A stretch of 64,000 nucleotides of DNA from Solibacillus sp. FSL H8-0538. GTDB lineage: Bacteria > Bacillota > Bacilli > Bacillales_A > Planococcaceae. A program made the position numbers and the translations under genes. The DNA lies in the NCBI RefSeq assembly GCF_038003525.1, contig NZ_JBBOPI010000001.1, forward strand, positions 1,727,001-1,791,000, given 5' to 3'. A model generated the notes under the pieces. The model was not told the origin of the DNA. It did not search any database and worked only from the letters and a program-made list of their open reading frames with translations. This document shows positions 37,559 through 46,666 of this stretch, piece by piece (position 1 is the first letter of the stretch; every line of letters begins with the position of its first letter).

Positions 37559-38668
37559 GTGAATACTCGCACATCATTACATCATAAGATTGCATTAACA
37601 TTATTATTAGCTTGCGGAGGAGTGTATGTAACGAGCGGACAAGCTTTTGCAGATACAGCAACCGAGCTTACTGAAAAAAAGGCAACAGTGGATGCCAAAA
37701 CTGAACAATTAAACATGGAGGTCGAAACACTTCAAACAGAACTCCAAAAGGAAATGGAGCAATTTGAAGCAACGACAAAGGCAATCGCAAAAACAGACGC
37801 TGAAATCCTAGAGATTGAGAAGCGTATTAAAGACCGAACTACGATAATATCAGATCGTTTAACAGCCTATCAAATACAAGATTCAAATTTATCTTTATAC
37901 ATAGATGCTATTTTTGGTTCTAGTAGTATAACAGATTTATTTAGCCGTGTGACTACAGTTAAAACTATACTCGAAGCGGATCAAGCTTTAATTGATGAAC
38001 AAAATGACGACTATTTGCAACTGCAGGAAACAAAACAACAATTACAAGACACGAAAGAACAGCAACAGCAACGTTTCCAACGCATGCAGGAGAAGGAAAC
38101 TGAGCTTCAAATTGTTATTTCGGAAAATAAAGCGAAGTCACTTCGTTTAAAAGAACAAATTGCAGACGTCACAGAGCGTGAGCGTTTACAAGAAGAACGT
38201 ATTGCAGCTGAAAACGAAGCACAGTCACTGCGCAATTTACAGGGCAGCATCAAAAAAAATGAGGCAACAAACGAGGATTCAAATGTGACTACGAAAGCAC
38301 CAAGCATGACGCAAGGTGTAACAGCAGCCATAAGTGAAGCGAAGAAATATATAGGTATGCCATATAAATGGGGCGGTAGTACACCAAGTACAAGCTTTGA
38401 CTGTTCGGGCCTTGTACAGTGGTCATTTGCGCAAGCAGGCATTTCAGTGCCACGTACTTCAGGCGAACAATATTTAGCGACGACAAAAATAAGTCGCAGT
38501 GATGCTAAGGCAGGGGATCTCGTATTCTTTAGCTACGGCTCAGGTATTGCACATGTTGGTATTTATCTCGGCGATGGAAAAATGATCGATGCACAAAACT
38601 CAGGTGTTGTCATTGAATCACTAGACTGGTGGGAAAAATATCTTGTAGGCTTTGGCCGTGTGAATTAA
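37559..38668 (+). CDS. CwlO-like NlpC/P60 peptidoglycan endopeptidase
   Basis: About 369 residues. The signal peptide is cut near QAFA. A long coiled coil (residues 30-235) rich in Glu, Gln and Lys with a SLYIDAIFGSSSITDLFSR turn matches the CwlO/PcsB N-terminal domain that responds to FtsEX. A linker and C-terminal NlpC/P60 domain follow, with Cys in TSFDCSGLVQW and His in GIAHVGIYLGDG. The third catalytic position reads MIDAQN, where His is commoner. It cleaves D-Glu-mDAP/Lys-type stem bonds. GAGAGGAG precedes; GTG at 37559 has better spacing than TTG at 37553. Confidence 0.85.
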   Translation: MNTRTSLHHKIALTLLLACGGVYVTSGQAFADTATELTEKKATVDAKTEQLNMEVETLQTELQKEMEQFEATTKAIAKTDAEILEIEKRIKDRTTIISDRLTAYQIQDSNLSLYIDAIFGSSSITDLFSRVTTVKTILEADQALIDEQNDDYLQLQETKQQLQDTKEQQQQRFQRMQEKETELQIVISENKAKSLRLKEQIADVTERERLQEERIAAENEAQSLRNLQGSIKKNEATNEDSNVTTKAPSMTQGVTAAISEAKKYIGMPYKWGGSTPSTSFDCSGLVQWSFAQAGISVPRTSGEQYLATTKISRSDAKAGDLVFFSYGSGIAHVGIYLGDGKMIDAQNSGVVIESLDWWEKYLVGFGRVN

Positions 38669-38682
38669 AAATAGTTTAGTAG

Positions 38683-38729
38683 AAAAATAGCAGGGCGATT
38701 AGATTGAACTCGCTCCTGCTATTTTTTTT
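38683..38729 (+). terminator. Terminator after the NlpC/P60 gene
   Basis: AAAATAGCAGG pairs with CCTGCTATTTT, with a further GCGA/TCGC inner pairing and a T run. Confidence 0.85.
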
Positions 38730-38899
38730 AATTACGAGGAATTAAATGAGCAATTCAATGCAGTAGTTATGTAGTTATAGACAATTTCCGTAATCTATTA
38801 TTGTGCATAACATCTTCATTCTATGTATATACTGAGTGTATACAATTGTGTAAGGGAGTGTTATTCTTGAATCAAGAAGATGGAAAGGGGTGGATATTT

Positions 38900-39169
38900 A
38901 TGACAACTGCAACAGTTCGAAAGTGGGGCAATAGTCTAGCTGTCCGTATTCCTCAGGATGTTTCTGAGAAAGTAAAGTTTACTGATGGAGTTGAAATTGA
39001 GATGTACGTAAATGAGGACCAAGAAATCCTGCTCCGTCCAATATATCCGGCTGCTGATGATCAAGAAGACCTTCGTAAACATTTTCTGTCGATTCGTGCG
39101 AAATGCAAGCAAGGTATGCCTACTCACGAGGAGATTAAAGATGAACCTATGGGGGATGAGATAATCTAA
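38900..39169 (+). CDS. mazE: MazE-type antitoxin (AbrB fold)
   Basis: 89 residues. TTATVRKWGNSLAVRIPQDV is the swapped-hairpin AbrB/MazE DNA-binding domain. The acidic C-terminal tail (KDEPMGDEII) would wrap the toxin. AGGGGTGG precedes the ATG at 38900. The stop overlaps the toxin start (TAATG), the usual coupled TA layout. Confidence 0.87.
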   Translation: MTTATVRKWGNSLAVRIPQDVSEKVKFTDGVEIEMYVNEDQEILLRPIYPAADDQEDLRKHFLSIRAKCKQGMPTHEEIKDEPMGDEII

Positions 39170-39546
39170 TGGGGATTACAGGGAATGTTGAGCGAGGTAG
39201 CGTAATATGGTTGAACATGTATCCAACAAAAGGGCATGAACAAAACGGTTGGCGTGCTGCAATCGTTCTTTCAGACGGACTAATTGATCCGAATAATACA
39301 AACTTTGCTATGATTGTTCCTGTTACGACACAAATAAAGGAATATCCTTTTGAGGTAAAGGTTCCTAAGGGTATTAACACGGCCCATCCAAGAGTCCCAT
39401 TTACAGAACTGAGTGGAGTCGTCCTTACCGATCAAGCCAAGTCACTTGACCTTAATGCGAGAAATGCTGTGGTCATTGGTAAAGTAGGCCCGAGATCGAG
39501 CTTTTACCAAAAAGTAGTTACCAATGTCCGCTCTATTCTTGCATAA
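39169..39546 (+). CDS. mazF: MazF/PemK-type mRNA interferase toxin
   Basis: 125 residues. RGSVIWLNMYPTKGHEQNGW then RAAIVLS is the MazF/PemK opening, followed by NTNFAMIVPVTTQIK (conserved PVT) and the LTDQAKSLDLNAR segment carrying the conserved Asp. The sequence is closer to the E. coli MazF/ChpBK type than to Bacillus NdoA. It cleaves mRNA at short sequence motifs when freed from MazE. Confidence 0.9.
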   Translation: MGITGNVERGSVIWLNMYPTKGHEQNGWRAAIVLSDGLIDPNNTNFAMIVPVTTQIKEYPFEVKVPKGINTAHPRVPFTELSGVVLTDQAKSLDLNARNAVVIGKVGPRSSFYQKVVTNVRSILA

Positions 39547-39654
39547 AGATGCTATCTATTGAATTCTACATTTTTTTCCAACCCGTTTTAGCAAATCACT
39601 ACTTATCCGGCAATACGGGAGACATTATGCTATTATTCAATGTTAAAACAAAAA

Positions 39655-39693
39655 CAGCATATGAAACCATTTCTGATTTCACATGCTATTTAA
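39655..39693 (-). terminator. Terminator of the sulP-uspA transcript
   Basis: On the minus strand AGCATGTGAAA pairs with TTTCATATGCT, followed by GTTTTTGTTTT. Confidence 0.75.
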
Positions 39694-39719
39694 TGAATTA
39701 ATAAGGTGAAGTGCACCCT

Positions 39720-40148
39720 TTATTTCACCACAAGTGCAGGACAATTAACGTGCTTCATCACTTTATGTGACACACTGCCAAGCACCATTTCTTGCAAGCT
39801 GTTAAGACCGCGGCTTCCGACTACAACTAAATCGACTGCTTTGTCATTGGCAAACTTAATGATCTCTGGACCTGGATTGCCTCGTAAAATTTCAAGTTTG
39901 TAAGCAACGGCAGCTTCTCTAAAAATAGCTTCAATGTTCGCTAATTTTTGACGACGCTCTACATACAGGCTTTCGGCAGAGGACGCATGCAGATTTTCTG
40001 TTTTTGCTTTTTCAAAATCAGCCACATACACAATGGTTACGTGTGAATCCTTTGCTAACTTCGCAATTTTTGAGGCTTCTGTTGCGGCCCGCAGTGCGTT
40101 GTTTGAGCCGTCCGCTGCAAGTAAAATATGTTGATATATTGCTCTCAC
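39720..40148 (-). CDS. universal stress protein (UspA family)
   Basis: About 142 residues. YQHILLAADGSNNALRAA at the N-terminus and VVVGSRGLNSLQEMVLGSVS then HKVMKHVNCPALVV form the ATP-binding Usp fold (G-2x-G-9x-G-S type). The only canonical start, GTG at 40148, sits on the last base of the AAGGAG site. An ATA at 40139, eight bases after that site, gives exactly the usual N-terminus, so a non-standard start is possible. It follows sulP with overlap of regulatory sequence; SulP-Usp pairing is common in Bacilli. Confidence 0.85.
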   Translation of the reverse strand: MRAIYQHILLAADGSNNALRAATEASKIAKLAKDSHVTIVYVADFEKAKTENLHASSAESLYVERRQKLANIEAIFREAAVAYKLEILRGNPGPEIIKFANDKAVDLVVVGSRGLNSLQEMVLGSVSHKVMKHVNCPALVVK

Positions 40149-40151
40149 TCC

Positions 40152-41585
40152 TTATAGAGGTAAGGATTTCCCCGTTATTTTTGCTATGAGTGTTGCGCTC
40201 GATCCGTCAAAACTGCAGAAATGAACCGTATTGCCGTTTGCTTCGAGTAAATCATTTATTTTTAATAATGCCCCAACCGCTGAATCATCCCAGATACGGC
40301 TATCTGAGAAATCAATCGTTACTTCTTGCTCAGTTAATCCTTTATTCTTGAAATAATTCATAAATCCTTCTGTTGAAGCGAAAAATAACTGGCCTTTCAC
40401 CGTAAACATATCACTATCTTCGATAATATCCACGCGTGAAATTTCAGCAACAAAGAACATCGCACTCACAAGCACACCTGCAACAACACCGACTGCTAAA
40501 TTATGTGTATAAATTACAACACCCACTGTTAATAGCATAACGAATACATCTTTTTTCGGTGCTGTGATCGCATATTTAAATGTGCTCCAGTCAAACTGTG
40601 TTATACACACAACGACCATCACACCAGCAAGCACTGGCATTGGAATTTGCACGACATAATCGCCAAGTACTAATATTAAAAAAATTAAAAATGCGCCTGC
40701 AACAAACGTAGAAAGTCGACCACGTGCACCTGACTTCACATTAATAACAGATTGGCCAATCATTGCACAGCCTGCCATCCCACCGAAGAATCCGTTTATG
40801 ACATTGGCAATCCCTTGTCCACGCGCTTCTTTATTTTTATCACTATCAGAATCCGTCATATCATCTAAAATCGACGCCGTTAACAGTGATTCCATTAACC
40901 CAACAATCGCTAGGGCAATCGAATACGGAAAAATAATGGATAACGTCTCTAAGTTAAATGGCACGTCCGGAATAAAGAATGAAGGCAAGCTTTGTGTAAT
41001 CGATCCCATATCGCCAACCGTATTTAAATCAAACCCCGCATACACAGCCACCACCGATAAAATAACAACTGCAATGAGTGGCGCAGGTATGCCTTTAATA
41101 ACATAAGGGATTCCGTAAACAAATGCGATTGTTGCCAGTAAAAAGATCCATGTCATAAGGCTTCCGCCGAAGAAGTGCGGCGTTTGCGCCATAAATACTA
41201 AAATTGCTAATGAATTCACAAAGCCAATCATGACGGCATTCGGAATGAATTTCATCAAGCGGGCAATTTTGAAAACACCAAATAATACTTGAATAATTCC
41301 CGTTAAAATTGTTGCGGCTAGTAAATATTGTAGCCCGTGATCTTTTACAAGCGACACGATAACAAGTGCCATTGCACCCGTTGCAGCTGAAATCATAGCA
41401 GGGCGACCACCGACAAAGCTAATCGTCACCGCAATAACAAACGACGCATACAACCCTACCATGGGGTCAACGCCAGCTAAAATAGAAAAAGCAATTGCCT
41501 CTGGAATAAGTGCGAGTGCGACAACAAGTCCAGCTAAAATATCGCCTCGAACATTTCCAAACCATTGCTCACGTAAACTTTGCAT
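40152..41585 (-). CDS. SulP-family anion transporter with STAS domain
   Basis: 477 residues with 10-12 membrane segments. [20 protein letters not shown] and [10 protein letters not shown] are the SulP signatures. The C-terminal 80 residues form a STAS domain ([22 protein letters not shown]). Candidate substrates are sulfate or bicarbonate; the sequence does not decide. The ATG at 41585 has AAGGAG eight bases upstream. Operon partner of the UspA gene. Confidence 0.88.
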   Translation of the reverse strand: MQSLREQWFGNVRGDILAGLVVALALIPEAIAFSILAGVDPMVGLYASFVIAVTISFVGGRPAMISAATGAMALVIVSLVKDHGLQYLLAATILTGIIQVLFGVFKIARLMKFIPNAVMIGFVNSLAILVFMAQTPHFFGGSLMTWIFLLATIAFVYGIPYVIKGIPAPLIAVVILSVVAVYAGFDLNTVGDMGSITQSLPSFFIPDVPFNLETLSIIFPYSIALAIVGLMESLLTASILDDMTDSDSDKNKEARGQGIANVINGFFGGMAGCAMIGQSVINVKSGARGRLSTFVAGAFLIFLILVLGDYVVQIPMPVLAGVMVVVCITQFDWSTFKYAITAPKKDVFVMLLTVGVVIYTHNLAVGVVAGVLVSAMFFVAEISRVDIIEDSDMFTVKGQLFFASTEGFMNYFKNKGLTEQEVTIDFSDSRIWDDSAVGALLKINDLLEANGNTVHFCSFDGSSATLIAKITGKSLPL

Positions 41586-41867
41586 GGAAAAACTCCTTCT
41601 TCTACAAAAAATCTTCAATTATCATATCATCTTTCATTAGCATTGAAAACAAACTTACAAGAACTGAGCATTAGTTCGACAGCAAACTCAACATTTAAAT
41701 AAAATTACTGCATCTAGTGCAGTGCGACATGTACTAGTACCTATTTGTTACAAAACATTATAAGGAAGTATGCTCAATTTATAAATAGGCTTACATTTCC
41801 ATATTCAAGGAGATGGATAAACTATTATAATAGTAAATAATGACAGAAATAAAAGGGGTTTGGACGA

Positions 41868-43712
41868 ATGACTGAGAAAATCAATGAACAGGTTAGTACA
41901 ATACAACCGCCCGCATCAAATCCATTACTGCAATTAATCGAGCGTGTAAAGCCGTTGAGTGTTATGTTAGCGCAAAATTCATATGTTAGAGATACAACAC
42001 GTCGTTTAACCCGCATTATTGAAGATGCACAAAATCAAACGATGTTATTAATTTTAGGGAAAGAACGCGTCGGAAAAACGACGATGATTAATGGTCTGCT
42101 TGGGCGTGAGCTACTTTCTGCAAGTAACACGAACCCGACAAGTGCCAATACATTTATTCGCTACGGTGAGGAAGAATGCATTAAAGCAGTATTTTTAGAT
42201 GGTATGATTGCAACATTTGATATTGCCAAAGTGGAGCTTCTAACAACGTCTGATAACTTTAGTGCCCAAATCATTCGAGAGCACCTGGACTATTTAGAGG
42301 TGTATATAAAGCATGACTTACTGAAGGAAGTAACAATTGTAGATTCAACTGCACTTGAAGTAGGGGCAGACAATTCCGCTTATTTTTCACAGGCTCTAAT
42401 TAACCGCGTAGATGAAATTTTTTGGGTGCTTCGTAGTGGATCTATTGCGACAGAGGCGGAGCTGAACTTTTTACATAAATTAAATGTGCGTGGCATTAAG
42501 CCCCATTTCATCGTTAATGCGATTGACTGCTTTGAAGGTAGTGTGACGACCTTTATTGAATCAGAGAAAAGTCGATACGGTTCACAAATTGAGGACATGC
42601 TAGGTGTTTCCGCGTTACAGGCAATTGAGGCGAGAAAAAGTAATAATACACAGTTGTTAATTGATTCGCATTATACAGAATTGACCCAGCTAATTCACCG
42701 AATTGTAAATAATCAATCTAAAAAGACACGTCATATTACGGAGCGTTTCATGAATTGGCTTGAGCGACTACGCAAGGAAATCGAGTTGATTCCTGCACGT
42801 GAGCCGTATTTATCGGCTTATGAAAGCATTGAGCAGTATAGCGCGGATACGAATTTTGAGTTTTCACGTCAGCAACGGGATATGGCCATTATTTCGGCAT
42901 ATGAGGATGAATATCGCCATGTAAGTGAAGTGTTCAAGCCTGTCCAAACATTATACCAGCTACTCCAAGTACTAGCAGGCGAGTTGTATTTACGTGATTT
43001 AGAAGTAGAGCGCTTCGAGGAGCGTGCCATTCGCTATCAGCAAGCCGTTCGTGAATACCGCAAGCTACATAGCGAATATGAACATGAATATGCGCGCTAT
43101 GAGAAGCAGCATAAAAAGCTTCACGGTAAAGGTTTGAAAGCCACCGTCGAAGTAGATGAGGAAAATGACTATGTAAAGGACCGCATCGCAAGTCTCAACA
43201 ACCAACAGGCCATTTGTGCTGAAAAGTTGGAGTTCATTCAAAAATACGAAAAGCAAATGTTAGAAGATTTATATGCCATCCAAAATCATTTAAACGATTT
43301 AGCGATGAAACGAATGAAAACAATTTTAATGCAAGTAGGCGAACTAAACGTCCAACGCAAGCGTGAGCGCATCATTCTAAAATCAAATGCCAATAAGTTA
43401 GCGGAATTTAATTGCATCATTGAGGCGCAAGGTTTTGTACGTGATGCATTGAAACCGTATTTACTAAGTAATTCGCTGCCATTAACAGATTCGGAGAAGA
43501 CTCATGTACGCAATACGATTGACTGTATTTGTGCAGTAGACTTAACACATGAAGGCTTGTATACACGTTTAACATTCAATGATCTTGATCTAACAGCACA
43601 GCTTGATTTTGAAACGAGTTACAAGCTGTCCGGACTAAGCTTAACCGAGGCTGATGTTGTTTCGGATTTACCTGAATTACCTGCAATCATTGAAATTGAA
43701 GAAATTGCTTAA
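41868..43712 (+). CDS. dynamin-like large GTPase
   Basis: 614 residues. The P-loop is GKERVGKTT (residues 64-72), a switch-1-like NTNPTSANTF follows near residue 88, the G3 position reads VDSTA (where dynamins have DTPG), and G4 is NAID. The rest is charged coiled coil (residues 300-530) suited to stalk formation. Membrane segments are not obvious. Bacterial dynamins act in membrane repair, phage resistance or vesicle traffic; this one is monocistronic and not next to a second dynamin, which many bacterial dynamins need. Function here unknown. Confidence 0.72.
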   Translation: MTEKINEQVSTIQPPASNPLLQLIERVKPLSVMLAQNSYVRDTTRRLTRIIEDAQNQTMLLILGKERVGKTTMINGLLGRELLSASNTNPTSANTFIRYGEEECIKAVFLDGMIATFDIAKVELLTTSDNFSAQIIREHLDYLEVYIKHDLLKEVTIVDSTALEVGADNSAYFSQALINRVDEIFWVLRSGSIATEAELNFLHKLNVRGIKPHFIVNAIDCFEGSVTTFIESEKSRYGSQIEDMLGVSALQAIEARKSNNTQLLIDSHYTELTQLIHRIVNNQSKKTRHITERFMNWLERLRKEIELIPAREPYLSAYESIEQYSADTNFEFSRQQRDMAIISAYEDEYRHVSEVFKPVQTLYQLLQVLAGELYLRDLEVERFEERAIRYQQAVREYRKLHSEYEHEYARYEKQHKKLHGKGLKATVEVDEENDYVKDRIASLNNQQAICAEKLEFIQKYEKQMLEDLYAIQNHLNDLAMKRMKTILMQVGELNVQRKRERIILKSNANKLAEFNCIIEAQGFVRDALKPYLLSNSLPLTDSEKTHVRNTIDCICAVDLTHEGLYTRLTFNDLDLTAQLDFETSYKLSGLSLTEADVVSDLPELPAIIEIEEIA

Positions 43713-43871
43713 TCGTACAAAATGAACAAGGTGGCATGTGCATCTTGCATTTGCTATTGGGAGAGGGGGTAGACATTGTTAGACAACCTACTATTATTTA
43801 TCTTTTCCATTCTTGTAACTTAAGCTTCCTAGAAATTAATATATGAAACGTAATACCGGTCTGAACCAAGC

Positions 43872-43919
43872 CCCGAATAGCGGACACTTTAAATAAAGTG
43901 GAGCTATTCGGGTTTTTTT
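43872..43919 (+). terminator. Terminator after the dynamin-like gene
   Basis: CCCGAATAGC pairs with GCTATTCGGG, with an inner CACTTTA/TAAAGTG stem and seven T. Confidence 0.9.
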
Positions 43920-44010
43920 CTTTTTGTTAAAATAGAAATTTTTTTTTTGGATTAAAAAAATTACAAAACTTATTTCAAAAACCGTTCCTAATTATTTCTT
44001 TCACGCATAT

Positions 44011-44029
44011 ATTTTTCCTAAGGGCAACA
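44011..44029. promoter_or_regulatory. MntR-box-like operator upstream of mntA
   Basis: ATTTTTCCTAAGGGCAACA resembles the Bacillus MntR operator (TTTGCCTTAAGG-type core). It lies about 95 bp before the mntA start, near a possible -10 TATATT (44007-44012). Overlap would allow Mn-dependent repression. Confidence 0.5.
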
Positions 44030-44122
44030 AATCGGAGTGAATGAAAATTAGTAGAGATTGTGCACGTTTCAACTTCTATAATTATTAATTTGAAGATAAA
44101 ACAGTGAGAAAGAGGGAAAGTA

Positions 44123-45040
44123 GTGAAACGTTTTTTAGCTATTATTGGATTGTCGTTTTTATTAGCTGCATGTGGAGATGACAACGAAGCAAGTAAAAAA
44201 AATAAAGAGGGCATCATTGTTGCAACAACAGGTCAACTTGCAGATGCGGTGAAAGTGATTGGTGGTGACCATTTAACGGTGATGAATTTAATGGGGCCAG
44301 GGGTAGACCCACACTTGTATAAAGCGACGCAAAGTGATTTATCAAAACTAGATAACGCAGAGCTTATTATTTACAATGGGTTGCATTTAGAAGGGAAGAT
44401 GCTCGATATTTTTGAACAAATGGCAGAAGAAAAAACGGTATTAGCAGTGGGTGAGACTTTAGATCAAGGTGAATTATTAGGTAATCAACAAGATGTGACG
44501 TTACATGATCCCCATATTTGGTTCGATATTGAAATATGGAAAACCGTTGTGGAAAGTATTGGCGATACGTTGGTGAAAGAATATCCGGAATACAAAGAGG
44601 ATTTTGAAACGAATGAAGCTGCTTATTTAACAGAATTAGAGGAATTGCAAGTATATGTCAAAGGACGTGTGCTAGAAATCCCTGAAAAACAACGAATTTT
44701 AGTAACTGCGCATGACGCATTTAATTATTTTGGAAAGAGTCAAGGATTTGATGTCCGTGGTTTACAAGGGTTAAGTACAGATACTGAATACGGGGTTAAA
44801 GATGTTCAAAATATGGTGGATTATTTAGTCACAAATCAGATTAAAGCCATTTTCGTAGAGTCAAGTGTTTCTGACAAAGCGATGAATGCCGTTATTGAAG
44901 GGGCAAAACAAAAAGGGCATGAAATACGTATTGGCGGTAAGTTGTTCTCCGATGCGATGGGCGCGGATGGAACAGATGAAGGAACTTATATAGGGATGTA
45001 TAAATATAACGTAGACACGATTGTGGATGCGTTAAAGTAG
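44123..45040 (+). CDS. mntA: manganese ABC transporter, substrate-binding lipoprotein
   Basis: 305 residues of cluster A-I metal-binding proteins. The lipobox is LLAAC (Cys about residue 17). Candidate metal ligands are His in GPGVDPHLYKAT, His in LHDPHIWFD, Glu in IKAIFVESSVSDKA and Asp in the C-terminal GTDEGTYIGMY region. The GTG start has AGAGGG upstream. Four genes with two permeases match the Bacillus subtilis mntABCD layout, so manganese is likelier than zinc; a zinc role cannot be excluded. Confidence 0.82.
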   Translation: MKRFLAIIGLSFLLAACGDDNEASKKNKEGIIVATTGQLADAVKVIGGDHLTVMNLMGPGVDPHLYKATQSDLSKLDNAELIIYNGLHLEGKMLDIFEQMAEEKTVLAVGETLDQGELLGNQQDVTLHDPHIWFDIEIWKTVVESIGDTLVKEYPEYKEDFETNEAAYLTELEELQVYVKGRVLEIPEKQRILVTAHDAFNYFGKSQGFDVRGLQGLSTDTEYGVKDVQNMVDYLVTNQIKAIFVESSVSDKAMNAVIEGAKQKGHEIRIGGKLFSDAMGADGTDEGTYIGMYKYNVDTIVDALK

Positions 45041-45049
45041 GTGGAGCAG

Positions 45050-45778
45050 ATGAACGCATTAACAGTGAATAGTTTATCAGTCGCGTATGACAAGAAGACG
45101 GTGTTGGAAAATGTCAATGTGGCGGTCCCGATCAAGCATTTAACAGCGATTATCGGGCCTAATGGAGCTGGGAAATCTACCTTTTTAAAGGCCGTCCTCA
45201 ATCAGCTACACAATAAGGTAGGATCTGTCGAAATTTTAGGACACTCTTTTCAACCAAAAAGCCTAGTTGTCGGGTATGTGCCTCAACGAAATGCCGTCGA
45301 TTGGGATTTTCCAACAAATGCATTAGATATTGTTTTAATGGGACGTTACGGGCATAGTGGATTATTTAAACGACCTTCAAAACAAGATAAGGTCATTGCA
45401 CAACAAGCGCTCGCAAGTGTAGGGATGCAAGATTATGCCAATCGCTCTATCGGTCAACTTTCTGGAGGCCAACAGCAACGTGTATTTTTAGCCCGTGCAC
45501 TTGCTCAAAATGCAGATGTATATTTCCTAGATGAACCGTTTGCAGGGGTAGATGCAGCAACCGAAAAAACGATTATTGATATTCTAAAAAATTTAAAAGC
45601 ACAAGGGAAAAGTATTTTCGTTGTTCATCATGATTTACAAACGGTAAAAGAATACTTTGACTACACGATATTATTAAATAAAACAATCATCGCAGCAGGT
45701 CAGACTGAGGATGTATTTACTCCTGATTATTTACAACAAACATACGGCGGGAAATTATTTATGATGAAGGATTTGTAA
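45050..45778 (+). CDS. mntB: manganese ABC transporter ATPase
   Basis: 242 residues. Walker A GPNGAGKST, Q-loop YVPQRNAVDWDFP (the RNAVDWDFP block marks metal importers), signature LSGGQQQRVFLARAL, Walker B VYFLDEPFAGVD. The ATG at 45050 is preferred, with AGGTGG five bases upstream. Second gene of mntABCD. Confidence 0.87.
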   Translation: MNALTVNSLSVAYDKKTVLENVNVAVPIKHLTAIIGPNGAGKSTFLKAVLNQLHNKVGSVEILGHSFQPKSLVVGYVPQRNAVDWDFPTNALDIVLMGRYGHSGLFKRPSKQDKVIAQQALASVGMQDYANRSIGQLSGGQQQRVFLARALAQNADVYFLDEPFAGVDAATEKTIIDILKNLKAQGKSIFVVHHDLQTVKEYFDYTILLNKTIIAAGQTEDVFTPDYLQQTYGGKLFMMKDL

Positions 45779-45790
45779 GGGGGAAAAGGC

Positions 45791-46666
45791 ATGATAAGTG
45801 GGAACTTGCTTTGGGTACTAATTGGCACCATGCTACTTGGTGTAGCTGCAGGGATTACGGGCACTTTTTCCTTTTTGCAGAAACAAAGCCTAGTGGGCGA
45901 TGCAGCAGCACATGCTGCATTGCCAGGCATCGCGCTTGCCTTTTTATTCACAGGACAAAAGGAATTACCGATTTTAATGATTGGAGCAGCAATTACTTCC
46001 GCACTGGCTGTTTATTGTATTCAGTGGATAACGAGCTACTCAAAATTAAAAGCAGACGCAGCCATTGGAATCGTCTTAGCCGTCTTTTTTGGTGTAGGAA
46101 TCGTATTTTTAACGATTGTGAATCGTAGCCCACTCGGTAATCAAAGTGGCTTAAATGATTTCATTTTTGGCAAAGCAGCAACCATGACAAAGAACGACTT
46201 AATGTGGCTTTTTTTAAGTGCCACCATTATTATCGCTGTCAGTCTTTTATGTTATAAGGAATGGAAGCTCCTCATTTTTGACCCTGTTTATGCGAAAGGA
46301 ATTGGTCTACCGATTGAAGCATTAAAAGCGATTTTAACGGCTCTAATCGTCATGACAATTGTGACCGGCATCCAGGCTGTTGGCGTCATATTAATGTCCG
46401 CATTATTGATTATTCCTGCAGCAAGTGCAAAACTATGGTCAAAAAAACTCACTACAATGCTTATTGTTAGCGGTGCGATTGGTGGCTTGTCTGGAATTGC
46501 CGGTACCTTTATAAGTTCATTGCGGACGGGGCTATCGACGGGACCAATCATTGTGCTTGTTGCGGCAGGTATGTTCTTTATTTCTTATTTAGTGAGCCCA
46601 CAAGCAGGTCAAATTAGCAAGTACCGAAGAAAAGTGCAGTTTAGAAGGTTAGGTGATCGTCCATGA
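45791..46666 (+). CDS. mntC: manganese ABC transporter permease
   Basis: 291 residues with about eight membrane helices. FSFLQKQSLVGDAAAHAALPG is the ABC-3 family opening, and PVYAKGIGLP plus GVILMSALLIIPAASAKLW follow. It has an ATG with AAGGGGG upstream, and the stop overlaps the next start (ATGA). Confidence 0.87.
   Translation: MISGNLLWVLIGTMLLGVAAGITGTFSFLQKQSLVGDAAAHAALPGIALAFLFTGQKELPILMIGAAITSALAVYCIQWITSYSKLKADAAIGIVLAVFFGVGIVFLTIVNRSPLGNQSGLNDFIFGKAATMTKNDLMWLFLSATIIIAVSLLCYKEWKLLIFDPVYAKGIGLPIEALKAILTALIVMTIVTGIQAVGVILMSALLIIPAASAKLWSKKLTTMLIVSGAIGGLSGIAGTFISSLRTGLSTGPIIVLVAAGMFFISYLVSPQAGQISKYRRKVQFRRLGDRP

Noticed and set aside
38801-38899. N-terminal extension of MazE
   Set aside because: The extra 33 residues have no homology, and the AGGGGTGG site points to the ATG at 38900.
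38900-43712. A defence island (MazEF plus dynamin)
   Set aside because: A transporter, a stress protein and normal intergenic regions separate them, and no other defence gene is present.
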